From Brachybacterium squillarum M-6-3 (lineage in GTDB: Bacteria; Actinomycetota; Actinomycetes; Actinomycetales; Dermabacteraceae): a stretch of 64,000 bases of DNA. Below are positions 51,383-59,926 of the stretch, piece by piece; within the stretch, counting starts at the first letter, position 1; each line of letters begins with the position of its first letter. Made by a program: the position numbers and the translations under genes. The notes below the pieces were generated by a model. The model searched no databases. It saw only the letters and a list, made by a program, of their open reading frames with translations, and was not told the origin of the DNA. The DNA is taken from assembly GCF_000225825.1 (NCBI RefSeq), contig NZ_AGBX01000001.1, positions 186,001 through 250,000 on the forward strand, in the 5' to 3' direction.

Positions 51383-52069
51383 TCAGCGTCGCCGCTCGGC
51401 CGGGATCCCCCGGACCGGGGCGTCGGCGGCCACCGGCGGCAGGCCCAGGCCGGTGAGCACCTGCTCCAGGATCATCGCGGTGAAGCCCCAGACGAAGGCG
51501 TCGCCGGGCAGGTCGAAGACCGGTCCGACCTCCCGGCCGCCGTACAGCCCACGGGCGTGGTGGGCGGGGTCGGTGAGGGAGCCGGGCCCGACCAGCGGCG
51601 CCCAGACCACCCGCTCCACCTCCCCGGTGGCGGTGGGTCCGAGCTCGGGGACGCGGGGCGCCCAGGCCAGCACGGGGGTGACCTGCTGGGAGCGCCAGGG
51701 CATCGCGATGGGGGCGAAGGGCCCCAGCACCCGCACCGCGGCGGGGTCCAGTCCGGTCTCCTCGCGGGCCTCCCGCACCGCGGTGGCGGCCAGGTCGGCA
51801 TCGGCGGGCTCCACCCCGCCGCCGGGCAGGGAGAACTGTCCGGGCTGGGAGCGCAGCCCGTGGCCGCGCTCCTCGAGGGCGAGCGCCGCCCCGTCCAGCT
51901 CGTGGCCCGCGACCAGCACGAGGACGGCGCTGCGCCGCACCGGACCGTCGACGTCGGGGCGGCGGTCCAGCCCGCGGTCCAGCAGCACGTCGCGGCCGTC
52001 GGCGGCGCGGGCGGCGAGGGGGCACAGGTAGGAGGGGGTGGGGCCGTGCCCGTCGGCAGGGGCGATCAT
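51383..52069 (-). CDS. NUDIX hydrolase, CoA pyrophosphatase-like
   Basis: The 228-residue protein has the NUDIX box GGGVEPADADLAATAVREAREETGL at its centre (shown here as the G...REAREETG pattern). QPGQFSLPGG before it and the upstream LxLxERxxxLRxxxGQ pattern fit the CoA pyrophosphatase (NudL/YeaB) group. That group trims CoA to phosphopantetheine and 3',5'-ADP. Start ATG 52069 overlaps the nth stop (ATGA). The nth-NUDIX order recalls the mycobacterial Rv3674c-Rv3672c region. Confidence 0.82.
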   Translation of the reverse strand: MIAPADGHGPTPSYLCPLAARAADGRDVLLDRGLDRRPDVDGPVRRSAVLVLVAGHELDGAALALEERGHGLRSQPGQFSLPGGGVEPADADLAATAVREAREETGLDPAAVRVLGPFAPIAMPWRSQQVTPVLAWAPRVPELGPTATGEVERVVWAPLVGPGSLTDPAHHARGLYGGREVGPVFDLPGDAFVWGFTAMILEQVLTGLGLPPVAADAPVRGIPAERRR

Positions 52070-52740
52070 GCGGCGAGGCCGATCCGCGGGCAGTCCGCGG
52101 CCAGGGCGCAGTCGCCGCAGCGGGGGGCGCGGGCGGTGCAGACGCGGCGGCCGTGCAGGATCAGTCGCAGGCCCAGGCCGGTGACGTCCGCTCCGGCGCC
52201 GTCCTCGCGGCAGCGCTCGAGCACGTCCTCCTCGATGCGGCGCGGGTCGCTCGCGGTGGTCCAGCCCAGGCGTCGGGCCAGGCGGCCCACGTGGGTGTCG
52301 ACCGCGAGCAGCGGATGGCCGAACCAGACGCCGCGCACCACGTGGGCGGTCTTGCGGCCCACCCCGGGCAGGGCCTCGAGGGCGGCCTGGTCGTCGGGTA
52401 CGGCCCCGTCGTGGTCGCGCAGCAGGGCGGCGGCGAGCCCCCGCACCCGCTCGGCACGGGTGGCGCCCATGCCGAGCGGGCGCAGCAGCCGGGCGAGGTC
52501 CTCCTGCTCCGCCCCGGCCAGCGCGGCGGCATCGGGCCAGGCGGCGAACAGCTCCGGGGTGAGGGCATTGACGCGCACGTCGGTGGTCTGGGCGGAGAGC
52601 ACGGTGGCGACCAGCAGCTCGAAGGCGTCGCGGTGCTCCAGCTCGGTGGCGGCCCCGGGGTACAGCCCCTCCAGCCCCGCGGCCACGACGCGGGCATCCG
52701 CGGGCACGGGCGCCGCGGCCGACTCGTGAGGAACGGGCAT
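52066..52740 (-). CDS. nth: endonuclease III
   Basis: The 224-residue DNA glycosylase/AP lyase removes oxidised pyrimidines. The helix-hairpin-helix ALPGVGRKTAHVV carries catalytic K130. AVDTHVGRLA carries D148. The C-terminal cluster C-x6-C-x2-C-x5-C for [4Fe-4S] is intact. ATG 52740 is chosen because AAGGAG lies eight bases upstream; an ATG at 52806 would extend the head into atypical sequence. Confidence 0.95.
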   Translation of the reverse strand: MPVPHESAAAPVPADARVVAAGLEGLYPGAATELEHRDAFELLVATVLSAQTTDVRVNALTPELFAAWPDAAALAGAEQEDLARLLRPLGMGATRAERVRGLAAALLRDHDGAVPDDQAALEALPGVGRKTAHVVRGVWFGHPLLAVDTHVGRLARRLGWTTASDPRRIEEDVLERCREDGAGADVTGLGLRLILHGRRVCTARAPRCGDCALAADCPRIGLAA

Positions 52741-52806
52741 CGAGCGGACTCCTTCGGGGCGCTTGCGGGTGATCGCGCGGCGGGCGCGATAGGCTCTGAC
52801 CATCAT

Positions 52807-52837
52807 GTGACAACGACCACCGAGGGGTCGCGGTCAC
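52807..52837. promoter_or_regulatory. imperfect inverted repeat in the crp leader
   Basis: Twelve-base arms (52807-52818, 52826-52837) match at 10 of 12 positions with a 7-base loop, 58 bases before the crp start. It may be an autoregulatory site or leader hairpin, but it does not fit the 16-bp Crp consensus. Confidence 0.35.
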
Positions 52838-52895
52838 CATGAGCACGACATCCGGTCCCGGTTCTCCCCCGGGGCCCCACCCTTCAGGAGGTTCC

Positions 52896-53573
52896 GTGGA
52901 CGAGAACATCGTACGGTCGTCGCCGCTGTTCGCCGCTCTCGACGAGGACGGCAAGCAGGCCGTGCTGGCGTCGATGAAGCAGGAGGACTACCACCGCAGC
53001 GCGATCGTCTTCCGCGAGGGCGATCCCGGCGACCGCCTGTTCATCATCGGCCAGGGCAAGGTGAAGGTCGGCCACGCCTCGGGCGACGGCCGCGAGAACC
53101 TGCTGGCGGTGCTCGGCCCGGGCGAGACCCTCGGTGAGCTCTCCCTGTTCGACCCGGCGCCGCGCAACGCGACCGCCACCGTGGTCGCGGAGACCACCCT
53201 GTACTCCCTCACCCAGCAGGACCTCTACCGGGTCCTCGCCCAGCGTCCGGAGGTGGCCCGCCACCTGCTGGCCTCGCTGGCCCGACGGCTGCGCAAGACC
53301 AACGAGTCCCTCGCGGACCTGGTCTTCGCCGACGTGCCCGGCCGCGTCGCCAAGAACGTGCTCGACCTCGCCCAGCGCTTCGGCCGTCAGACCGACGACG
53401 GCGTGATGGTGGCCCACGGCCTCACCCAGGAGGAGCTGGCTCAGCTGGTCGGCGCCTCCCGCGAGACCGTGAACAAGGCCCTGGCGGACTTCGCTTCCCG
53501 CGGCTGGATCCGCCTGGAGGCCCGCGCCGTGCTGATCGTGGACGTGGAGCGGCTGCGCCGCCGCGCCCGCTGA
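52896..53573 (+). CDS. crp: Crp/GlxR-type cAMP-responsive regulator
   Basis: The 225-residue regulator begins MDENIVRSSPLF, like mycobacterial Crp (224 residues). The phosphate-binding cassette GETLGELSLFDPAPRNATAT (77-96) has the E81 and R90 needed for cAMP. The helix-turn-helix LTQEELAQLVGASRETVNKAL lies near 177-197. An ATG at 52839 is in frame, but a perfect AGGAGG five bases before GTG 52896 and the family N-terminus decide for GTG. It is expected to control carbon and energy genes. It is divergent from nth. Confidence 0.93.
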   Translation: MDENIVRSSPLFAALDEDGKQAVLASMKQEDYHRSAIVFREGDPGDRLFIIGQGKVKVGHASGDGRENLLAVLGPGETLGELSLFDPAPRNATATVVAETTLYSLTQQDLYRVLAQRPEVARHLLASLARRLRKTNESLADLVFADVPGRVAKNVLDLAQRFGRQTDDGVMVAHGLTQEELAQLVGASRETVNKALADFASRGWIRLEARAVLIVDVERLRRRAR

Positions 53574-53590
53574 GCACCCCCGCACCCGGG

Positions 53591-53632
53591 AACGGCCCGG
53601 GATCCCGCCGCGCGACGGGGTCCCGGGCCGTT
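53591..53632. terminator. bidirectional hairpin between crp and the MBL gene
   Basis: 17-bp stem with one wobble (53591-53607 with 53616-53632), 8-base loop, in a convergent gap. Confidence 0.8.
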
Positions 53633-53667
53633 GCTCGTGCCGTGGCGGGGGCGGCGCAGTGCTCGGC

Positions 53668-54489
53668 TCAGTGCTCGGCGGAGAGGTGGTCCAGGGCGGC
53701 GCGGAGGTTCCAGCGCGCTGCCTGGGCCAGGGCCGGGTCGAGCTCGGGGCCGTAGATCGCGCGCTGCAGCCGATCCAGGGTGAGCACCCCGGCGTGCCGG
53801 GCACGGCGCACCTGCTCCACGCGGTCGCGCCGGTGCTGGATCGCGGCCTCCAGCGCCTCGATCACCGCGAGCGGGTCCTCGATCGGCTCGCCGTGGCCGG
53901 GGTGGATCGACGCGATCCGCCCATCGATCGCCATCGCCCGCAGGATCGCGAGGGATTGCAGGTACTCGGCGATGCTGCCGCCGTGGTCGGGGACGATCAC
54001 GGTCGGGGAGCCGCCCAGCAGGGTGTCGCCGCTGAGCAGGCGCCCGCCCTCGAGCAGCAGCCCGGCCGAGTCGGCGGTGTGCCCGGGCAGGTGGATCACG
54101 TGCGCGACGACGCCGTTCTCCCCCACCAATGCGGCCGGCAGCGGCCGGGAGCCGGGCACGGCGTCCTGGTCGGCGGCCCAGAGGGGCACCTCGCGGCCGC
54201 TGCGGGCGGCCAGGCGCCGCGCCAGGGTGGCGGCACCGGCGGTGTGGTCCTCGTGGCGATGGGTGACCAGCACGCCCATCGGTCGGATGCCCTCGCCCGC
54301 GGCGATCAGCAGGTCCGCGAGGTGCTCGGGGTCCTTGGGACCGGGGTCGACCACCCAGACCTGGTCGTCGTCGTGCAGCAGGTACGAGTTGGTGCCGCTC
54401 AGGGTCATCGCCGAGGGGTTCGCGGCGCACACGCGGGTCAGGACGACCGCCGGGGCGCCCTCCTGACGCTCGGACTCCTCCTCGCCCAC
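53668..54489 (-). CDS. MBL-fold metallohydrolase (LACTB2-like)
   Basis: The 273-residue beta-lactamase-fold hydrolase has the metal motif THRHEDHTAG (H-x-H-x-D-H), LPGHTADSAG, GDTLLGG and a final HPGHGEP. NPSAMTLSGTNSYLL at the front and a C-terminal winged helix match LACTB2-like proteins, some of which are endoribonucleases. GTG 54489 lies two bases after the RidA stop. Gene order matches mycobacterial Rv3677c. Confidence 0.85.
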   Translation of the reverse strand: MGEEESERQEGAPAVVLTRVCAANPSAMTLSGTNSYLLHDDDQVWVVDPGPKDPEHLADLLIAAGEGIRPMGVLVTHRHEDHTAGAATLARRLAARSGREVPLWAADQDAVPGSRPLPAALVGENGVVAHVIHLPGHTADSAGLLLEGGRLLSGDTLLGGSPTVIVPDHGGSIAEYLQSLAILRAMAIDGRIASIHPGHGEPIEDPLAVIEALEAAIQHRRDRVEQVRRARHAGVLTLDRLQRAIYGPELDPALAQAARWNLRAALDHLSAEH

Positions 54490-54491
54490 GC

Positions 54492-54980
54492 TCAGATCCG
54501 CTCGGAGACCTCGACCACCAGGTCGAGCTCCACCGGGGAGTCCAGGGGCAGCACGGCCACGCCGACGGCGCTGCGGGCGTGCACGCCGACGCGGCCGAAG
54601 ACCTCGCCGAGCAGCTCGCTGGCCCCGTTGATCACGCCGGGCTGGCCGGTGAAGTCCGGGGCGGAGGCGACGTAGCCGGTGAGCTTCACGACGCGGGCCA
54701 CACGGTCCAGGCTGCCCAGCACGTCCTCGACCGCGGCGAGGGCGTTGAGGCAGCAGGTGGCGGCGAGCTCGGCGGCGCGCTCCGGGGCGACCTCCGCGCC
54801 GACCTTGCCGGTCAGCGGCAGGGCGCCGTCCACGAAGGGCAGCTGGCCCGAGGTGAACACCTGGGAGCCGCTGCTCACGGCCGGGACGTAGGCCGCGACG
54901 GGGGCGGCCACGGGTGGCAGCTCGTGACCCAGCTCCCGCAGGCGGGTGCGGATGCGGGCCCCGGCGGTGTCGGCGGTCAT
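54492..54980 (-). CDS. RidA-family protein
   Basis: The 162-residue protein belongs to the YjgF/YER057c/UK114 group. It contains VFTSGQLPFVDG, a mid-protein LTGKVGAEV and the conserved R in GVHARSAVGVAVLPL. The canonical RidA deaminates reactive imines such as 2-aminoacrylate; this longer form (Rv3678c-like) is of less certain activity. It sits between DUF4177 and the MBL gene on one transcript. Confidence 0.85.
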   Translation of the reverse strand: MTADTAGARIRTRLRELGHELPPVAAPVAAYVPAVSSGSQVFTSGQLPFVDGALPLTGKVGAEVAPERAAELAATCCLNALAAVEDVLGSLDRVARVVKLTGYVASAPDFTGQPGVINGASELLGEVFGRVGVHARSAVGVAVLPLDSPVELDLVVEVSERI

Positions 54981-54984
54981 CGGC

Positions 54985-55155
54985 TCAGCCCTCGGCCACG
55001 GGGCGCTTGAGGTAGGCCACCAGGTTCTCGGGATTGGGGCCGGGCACGACCTGCACCAGCTCCCAGCCCTCCTCGCCGTAGTTGTCGAGGATCTGCTTGG
55101 TCGCGTGGATCAGCAGCGGGACGGTCAGGTACTCCCAGCGGGTCACAGTGCTCAT
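54985..55155 (-). CDS. DUF4177 small protein
   Basis: The 56-residue protein reads MSTVTRWEYLTVPLLIHA and then LDNYGEEGWELVQVVPG, the DUF4177 pattern (W-E-Y ... N-x-x-G-x-x-G-W-E-L). It likely adopts a small alpha/beta fold of unknown role. TAGGCT stands six bases before ATG 55155. It leads the RidA-MBL unit, with a 4-base gap to RidA. Confidence 0.85.
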   Translation of the reverse strand: MSTVTRWEYLTVPLLIHATKQILDNYGEEGWELVQVVPGPNPENLVAYLKRPVAEG

Positions 55156-55161
55156 GTCCCG

Positions 55162-55167
55162 AGCCTA
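55162..55167 (-). promoter_or_regulatory. -10 box of the DUF4177-RidA-MBL operon, leaderless
   Basis: Minus-strand TAGGCT, six bases before ATG 55155. Confidence 0.55.
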
Positions 55168-55216
55168 CCGGCCGAGGGCGCCCGGCCGGGGGCCCTGCAC
55201 CCCCCGGCCGGACGGC

Positions 55217-55522
55217 TCAGCCGCCGACGGCCTCCGCCTCGACCCGGCGCAGCAGGGCCGCCCAGTCGCGCACGTCGGGGTGGCGGCGCAGCAGCCGGCG
55301 GCGCTCCCGCTCGGTCATGCCTCCCCACACCCCGAAGTCGATGCGGTTGTCCAGGGCGTCGGCCAGGCACTCGGTGCGCACGGGGCAGGCTCCGCAGGCG
55401 GTCTTGATCTGATGCTGCTCGGTGCCCTGGACGAAGAACTCGTCCGGGTCCATCCCGGCGCAGGCGCCGCGGGCGGCCCAGCTCTGGTCCGTCGTCTCCC
55501 CGACGGTGGTCCCGATGGTCAT
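55217..55522 (-). CDS. WhiB-family [4Fe-4S] regulator (WhiB4-like)
   Basis: The 101-residue protein has the four cluster cysteines C21, C43, C46 and C52 and the G-V-W-G-G turn at 64-68, followed by basic ERERRRLLRRHP. WhiB proteins bind a redox-sensitive cluster and interact with sigma factor. The C-terminal ADALDNRIDFGVWGGMTERE pattern and the adjoining PBP and metallophosphoesterase genes recall WhiB4 (Rv3681c) beside ponA2. A GAAGGGGGA stretch precedes the ATG. Confidence 0.9.
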   Translation of the reverse strand: MTIGTTVGETTDQSWAARGACAGMDPDEFFVQGTEQHQIKTACGACPVRTECLADALDNRIDFGVWGGMTERERRRLLRRHPDVRDWAALLRRVEAEAVGG

Positions 55523-55567
55523 GGGTCCCCCTTCTCGCGAATCATCCTCGACTCGTTCCTGGCGCTC

Positions 55568-55596
55568 ACTGTAGGAGACGCAGGCCACCACGCAAA
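55568..55596 (-). promoter_or_regulatory. whiB promoter
   Basis: Minus-strand -35-like TTTGCG (55591-55596) and -10 TACAGT (55568-55573) with a 17-base spacer, giving a leader of about 40 bases. The remainder of this 304-base divergent gap shows nothing else distinct except the PBP -10 box. Confidence 0.45.
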
Positions 55597-55814
55597 ACCG
55601 CCCGGAACGGGCTGCCGCCGCCGGGCCGACCCCGGGCGGCCCCGGGATATCTGGGACCGTCGCCCGTGACCTGTGCCACCAGTGCCCGCGGTGCGACCCC
55701 GGACACCGGGCACGGCTCCCCGGGTTCTCCCGGCGGACACCCGGGCAGCGGTGAGGTCTCGTGAAGATTCCACCCAGGCGGCATGCCTGATACTGCGATC
55801 CGCCGGGTGCCCCG

Positions 55815-55820
55815 TACTGT
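55815..55820 (+). promoter_or_regulatory. -10 box of the PBP gene, leaderless
   Basis: TACTGT, six bases before ATG 55827. Confidence 0.5.
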
Positions 55821-55826
55821 GGGAGC

Positions 55827-58298
55827 ATGGCCAGCTCCACGTCCTCCCCCTCCGGCGCCGACACCCCGGGCGACGACGGCTCGATGCGCCCCGTGGGCAC
55901 GGGCGGGAGCGGCACCGCCGCCGCGGGATCGCGCTCGCTGCCGGTCGCCCTGGCCCAGACCGTCTACCTGCTGCTGGGCATCCTCGCCGTGTCGGCCCTG
56001 GCCGGCATGCTGATGGCGGCCTTCCTGCTGCCGGCGGTCTCCGCCACCTCCGCGGTCGCCGAGGACGGCGTCGAGCTGTTCGAGTCCTACCCCACCGAGC
56101 TCGAGGTCGAGCCCCTCAACGAGGCCAGCCGCATCGAAGCGGCCGACGGCACCCTGCTGGCGACCTTCTACTCGCAGAACCGGATCATGGTGCCGCTCGA
56201 GGAGATCTCCCCGAACATGCAGCACGCCGTGATCGCGGTGGAGGACCGCCGCTTCTACGAGCACGGCGGCGTGGACGCCCGAGGCATGGCCCGCGCCTTC
56301 GCCTCCAACGCGGCCGGGGGCTCCACCCAGGGCGGCTCCACCCTCACCCAGCAGTACGTGAAGAACGCGCTGCTGATGGACGCGGTGCAGCGCAACGACG
56401 ACGAGGCCCGGGTCGCCGCCACCGAGCAGACCTACGGGCGCAAGCTGCGCGAGGCGAAGCTGGCGATCTCGCTGGAGAAGACCTGGACCAAGGACGAGAT
56501 CCTCAACGCCTACCTCAACGTCGCCCAGTTCGGCCCCTCCCAGTACGGGGTGCAGACCGGTGCCAAGCACTACTTCAACAAGGACGCCGCCGACCTGAAC
56601 CCCGGCGAGGCGGCCCTGTTGGCGGGCATCACCAACGGCCCCAACCAGTACGACCCCGTGGACCATCCCGAGGCCGGCGAGCAGCGCCGCAACGAAGTGC
56701 TGGCCGATATGCTCGGTCAGGGGTACATCACCCAGGAGGAGTACGACGAGTACAGCGAGCAGCCGGTCGAGGACATGCTGGACATCCAGACCGTGCAAGC
56801 CGGCTGCGTCACCGCCGAGGGCAGCGGCTTCTTCTGCGACTACGTCACCCGCTCCCTGCTGAACGACCCGGACTTCGGGGACACCTACGAGGACCGCAGC
56901 AAGCTGCTGTACGGCGGCGGCCTGACCATCAAGACCACCCTGGACCCGGAGAAGCAGGCCGCGGCCGAGGAGATCCTCGAGCGCCGGGTGCCCGCCACCT
57001 CGCAGAGCGGCTTCGGGCACTCCATCGTCACCGTCGAGCCGGGCACCGGCGAGATCCTGGTGATGGCGGAGAACCGCACCTACAACCCCTACGAGGACGT
57101 CGACCCGGGCGAGACCGCGATCAACTACAACGTCCCGCAGGCCCTCGGCGGCGGCAGCGGCTTCCCGGTCGGCTCCACCTTCAAGCCCTTCGTGCTGCAG
57201 GAGTGGCTGGAGAACGACCGCTCGATCTACGACACCGTGGCGACGGCCCGGCAGACCATGACGACCTTCCCGGCGCAGTGCCTGTCCCGCGGCCGCTGGT
57301 ACGAGTCCGGCGGCTACAACCCCGACAACGCGGTCTCCGTGGAGCTCAGCGCGATGGAGACGGTGCTGAACGCGACCAAGTTCTCCGTGAACACGGCCTA
57401 CGCGAACATGGCCCGCCAGCTGGACCTGTGCAACATCGCCGAGGGCGCCCGCGAGATCGGCGTGGTCCCGGCGACCTACAACCCCTACGACCAGTCCACC
57501 TGGGAGGACCCGATCGAGGACATCTACGGCACCGAGCTGGCGCCGGCGACGGTGGTCCTCGGTGAGCTGCGGATCTCCGCCCTGGACATGGCCACGGCCT
57601 ACGCCACCTACGCGGCGGAGGGCACCTACTGCGAGCCGCAGGCCATCACCGCGGTCACCGACCGCGACGGCGAGGACATGGGCGTGGGCGGCGCCGAGTG
57701 CGAGCAGGCGATGGACAAGGAGACCGCCGACACCATGGCCTGGGTGCTGCAGCAGGACCTCGAGGACCCCCGCGCCACCGGCAAGGGCATGGTCGTCGAG
57801 GGCCACACGGCCGGCGGCAAGACCGGCACCTCCGGCTCGCAGTTCCACACCTGGTACGTCGGCTTCACCCGCCAGATGTCCACCGCCGTCTGGTTCGGCC
57901 ACCCCAACGCGAACATCCGCCCCGGCGGCTTCTCCGTCGACGGGGAGACCCTGACCAGCGGCAAGGTCTGGGGCAACACGGTCTCGCTGCCCACCTGGCA
58001 GGAGTACATGAGCCGGGTCCACGAGGGCCTGCCGGACGAGTCCTTCCCCGCGGCCCCCGGTGGCACCAGCGATGCCGCCGACGAGGTCGACCAGGGCACC
58101 GTCCCCGAGGTCGCCGACATGACGATCACCGAGGCCGAGGCGCTGCTGAGCGCCGCCGGCTACGAGACCTCCGTGGACTCCGACGCCGCCGACCCGAGCG
58201 CCGAGGGGCTCATCGTCACCGGCACCTCCCCCGGGGCGGGCACCCGCCTGGACGAGGGTGAGACCGTCACCCTCCGCGTGCGTGAGGAGCAGGGCTGA
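55827..58298 (+). CDS. class A penicillin-binding protein (PonA2-like)
   Basis: The 823-residue bifunctional enzyme makes and crosslinks peptidoglycan. An N-terminal membrane helix follows a short disordered head. The GT51 domain has the catalytic EDRRFYEHGG (near 138-147) and GGSTLTQQYVKN. The transpeptidase domain has GSTFKPF (S-x-x-K, near 449-455), SVNT near 521 and KTGTSGS near 668. A PASTA-like repeat (VPEVADMTITEAEALLSAAG) closes the protein. Placement next to whiB and a metallophosphoesterase matches ponA2 of M. tuberculosis. Confidence 0.93.
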   Translation: MASSTSSPSGADTPGDDGSMRPVGTGGSGTAAAGSRSLPVALAQTVYLLLGILAVSALAGMLMAAFLLPAVSATSAVAEDGVELFESYPTELEVEPLNEASRIEAADGTLLATFYSQNRIMVPLEEISPNMQHAVIAVEDRRFYEHGGVDARGMARAFASNAAGGSTQGGSTLTQQYVKNALLMDAVQRNDDEARVAATEQTYGRKLREAKLAISLEKTWTKDEILNAYLNVAQFGPSQYGVQTGAKHYFNKDAADLNPGEAALLAGITNGPNQYDPVDHPEAGEQRRNEVLADMLGQGYITQEEYDEYSEQPVEDMLDIQTVQAGCVTAEGSGFFCDYVTRSLLNDPDFGDTYEDRSKLLYGGGLTIKTTLDPEKQAAAEEILERRVPATSQSGFGHSIVTVEPGTGEILVMAENRTYNPYEDVDPGETAINYNVPQALGGGSGFPVGSTFKPFVLQEWLENDRSIYDTVATARQTMTTFPAQCLSRGRWYESGGYNPDNAVSVELSAMETVLNATKFSVNTAYANMARQLDLCNIAEGAREIGVVPATYNPYDQSTWEDPIEDIYGTELAPATVVLGELRISALDMATAYATYAAEGTYCEPQAITAVTDRDGEDMGVGGAECEQAMDKETADTMAWVLQQDLEDPRATGKGMVVEGHTAGGKTGTSGSQFHTWYVGFTRQMSTAVWFGHPNANIRPGGFSVDGETLTSGKVWGNTVSLPTWQEYMSRVHEGLPDESFPAAPGGTSDAADEVDQGTVPEVADMTITEAEALLSAAGYETSVDSDAADPSAEGLIVTGTSPGAGTRLDEGETVTLRVREEQG

Positions 58299-58300
58299 GC

Positions 58301-59269
58301 ATGGGCTCCGTGAGGACGGCCGCGGCGATCACCGCGGCGACGGGACTGGGCGCCGTGGCCGCAACCCACGTGTGGGCGCGGCACGTGGAGATCCACCGCT
58401 ACACGCTGCGCGAGGAGACCGTGCACGTGCTGCCGGCGGGCGCCAAGCCGGTGCGGCTGCTGCACATCAGCGACATCCACCTGGTGCCGGACCAGGAGCG
58501 CAAGCTCCACTTCCTGCGCCACCTGGCCACCCTCAGCCCGCACCTGGTGATCGACACCGGGGACAACATCGCCGCCGCCGCGGCGGTCCCGGTGCTGGCC
58601 GAGGCCATCGAGCCGCTGCTGCGCCGCCCCGGCGCCTTCGTGATGGGCTCCAACGACCTGTTCGCGCCGCGGCCGAAGAACCCGCTGCGCTACTTCCTGC
58701 CGGACGCGCGTCCGGAGGGCATGACCGCCCGCACCGACATCGACCTGCCCACCGAGGAGCTGGCCGCCCGGCTGTCGGCCTTCGGCTGGAAGGACCTCAC
58801 CAACACCCGGGACGTGATCGAGCTGCCCGGGCTGCAGGTGCGCCTGGCCGGGGTCGACGACCCGCACCTGGAGCGCGACGAGCTCCCGGCCCCCCGCCCG
58901 GAGCAGGACCCGGAGCACGGCCGCGTGCTGCGCCTGGGCGTCGCCCACGCGCCCTACCGACGGGTCCTGGACTCCCTCGTGGGCGACGGGGCGGAGATGG
59001 TGCTGGCCGGGCACACGCACGGCGGGCAGCTCCGCCTGCCGGGCATCGGGGCGCTGGTCACCAACTGCGACCTGCCCCGTCGGCAGGCGCGCGGCCTGTC
59101 CTCCTGGGACGGTGTGCCCCTGCACGTCAGCGCAGGGATGGGCGCGAGCCCGTACTCGAACTACCGGCTGTTCACACCGCCCGAGGCGACCTTGCTCACG
59201 TTGCGCCCCCGGGGCTCGGAGCGGGTGGGCGAGGGGGCCGGAACCCCTGCTAGGCTTCATGATCGGTGA
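58301..59269 (+). CDS. metallophosphoesterase, membrane-anchored
   Basis: The 322-residue protein has a short N-terminal hydrophobic stretch and the calcineurin-like motifs HISDIHLVPDQ, DTGDN, GSND (for GNHD/E) and GHTHGGQLRLPG. The GHTHGGQ form matches the YkuE-like/Rv3683 group, thought to act at the membrane on UDP-diacylglucosamine-like or phosphoester substrates. Start ATG 58301 lies two bases past the PBP stop; coupling is likely. Confidence 0.88.
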   Translation: MGSVRTAAAITAATGLGAVAATHVWARHVEIHRYTLREETVHVLPAGAKPVRLLHISDIHLVPDQERKLHFLRHLATLSPHLVIDTGDNIAAAAAVPVLAEAIEPLLRRPGAFVMGSNDLFAPRPKNPLRYFLPDARPEGMTARTDIDLPTEELAARLSAFGWKDLTNTRDVIELPGLQVRLAGVDDPHLERDELPAPRPEQDPEHGRVLRLGVAHAPYRRVLDSLVGDGAEMVLAGHTHGGQLRLPGIGALVTNCDLPRRQARGLSSWDGVPLHVSAGMGASPYSNYRLFTPPEATLLTLRPRGSERVGEGAGTPARLHDR

Positions 59270-59299
59270 CGCGCCCGGGCATGCCCGGGTCGATCCCAC

Positions 59300-59375
<76 letters not shown>

Positions 59376-59399
59376 CTCCGGTGCCTGCGGGCACCGCAC

Positions 59400-59437
59400 C
59401 GCGAAGGACCCGCGCCGCACGGCGCGGGTCCTTCGCG
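59400..59437 (+). terminator. hairpin after tRNA-Pro
   Basis: Perfect 17-bp stem (59400-59416 with 59421-59437) with a 4-base loop, 27 bases past the tRNA. Confidence 0.85.
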
Positions 59438-59550
59438 CATCCCCTCGTTCCCGCCGACGGCCCTGAGCGGATGACCGCCGCGTCCGGCCCCCCGCCCCCG
59501 TCTTCTCCGCCGAGCGCTTCGGCCGCTGGCGGCTGAGCCTGGGCACCATC

Positions 59551-59907
59551 GTGATCACCGTCCTCGCCTCCTACCTGCTGCCGCTGGACGCCGACCGCAC
59601 CCTGTGGTGGCGTGCCCTGGCCAGCAGCGTGGTCGGGGCGGGCCTGGTGGTGGCCTCCTCGGTCACCGTGTACCTGCTGGGGGCCCAGGTGCCGGACCAG
59701 TTCGTCGGCATCGGCACCCGCACCGATGCGCTCTACGTCACCGTCGTCACGATGGCGACCATCGGCTACGGCGACATCCACCCGGTCGGCCAGGCCGCCC
59801 GGCTGCTGACCACCCTGCTGGCGGTCTTCGACCTGAACTTCGTGGGCGCCCTGGGCTCGGCCCTCAGCATGCAGCTGCGGCGGCGCTTCCCGGGGGTGCA
59901 GGGATGA
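59551..59907 (+). CDS. two-pore-helix K+ channel protein (5' end uncertain, possible frameshift)
   Basis: The readable part has 118 residues. Three hydrophobic segments surround the potassium filter TIGYGD in VVTMATIGYGDIHPVG. The first available start in frame is GTG 59551, which cuts the first helix short. The frame is open upstream with FSAERFGRWRLSLG, which looks like real protein. An ATG at 59471 with good upstream context leads to it only if one C is added to the C5 run at 59495-59499. The gene may thus be a frameshifted or wrongly called Ion_trans_2 channel. It has no RCK domain. Confidence 0.65.
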   Translation: MITVLASYLLPLDADRTLWWRALASSVVGAGLVVASSVTVYLLGAQVPDQFVGIGTRTDALYVTVVTMATIGYGDIHPVGQAARLLTTLLAVFDLNFVGALGSALSMQLRRRFPGVQG

Positions 59908-59926
59908 GCACGGGGAGGAGGGCTCA

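Noticed and set aside
52839-52895. ATG start for crp at 52839
   Set aside because: AGGAGG five bases before GTG 52896 and the family-like MDENIVR start favour the later codon.
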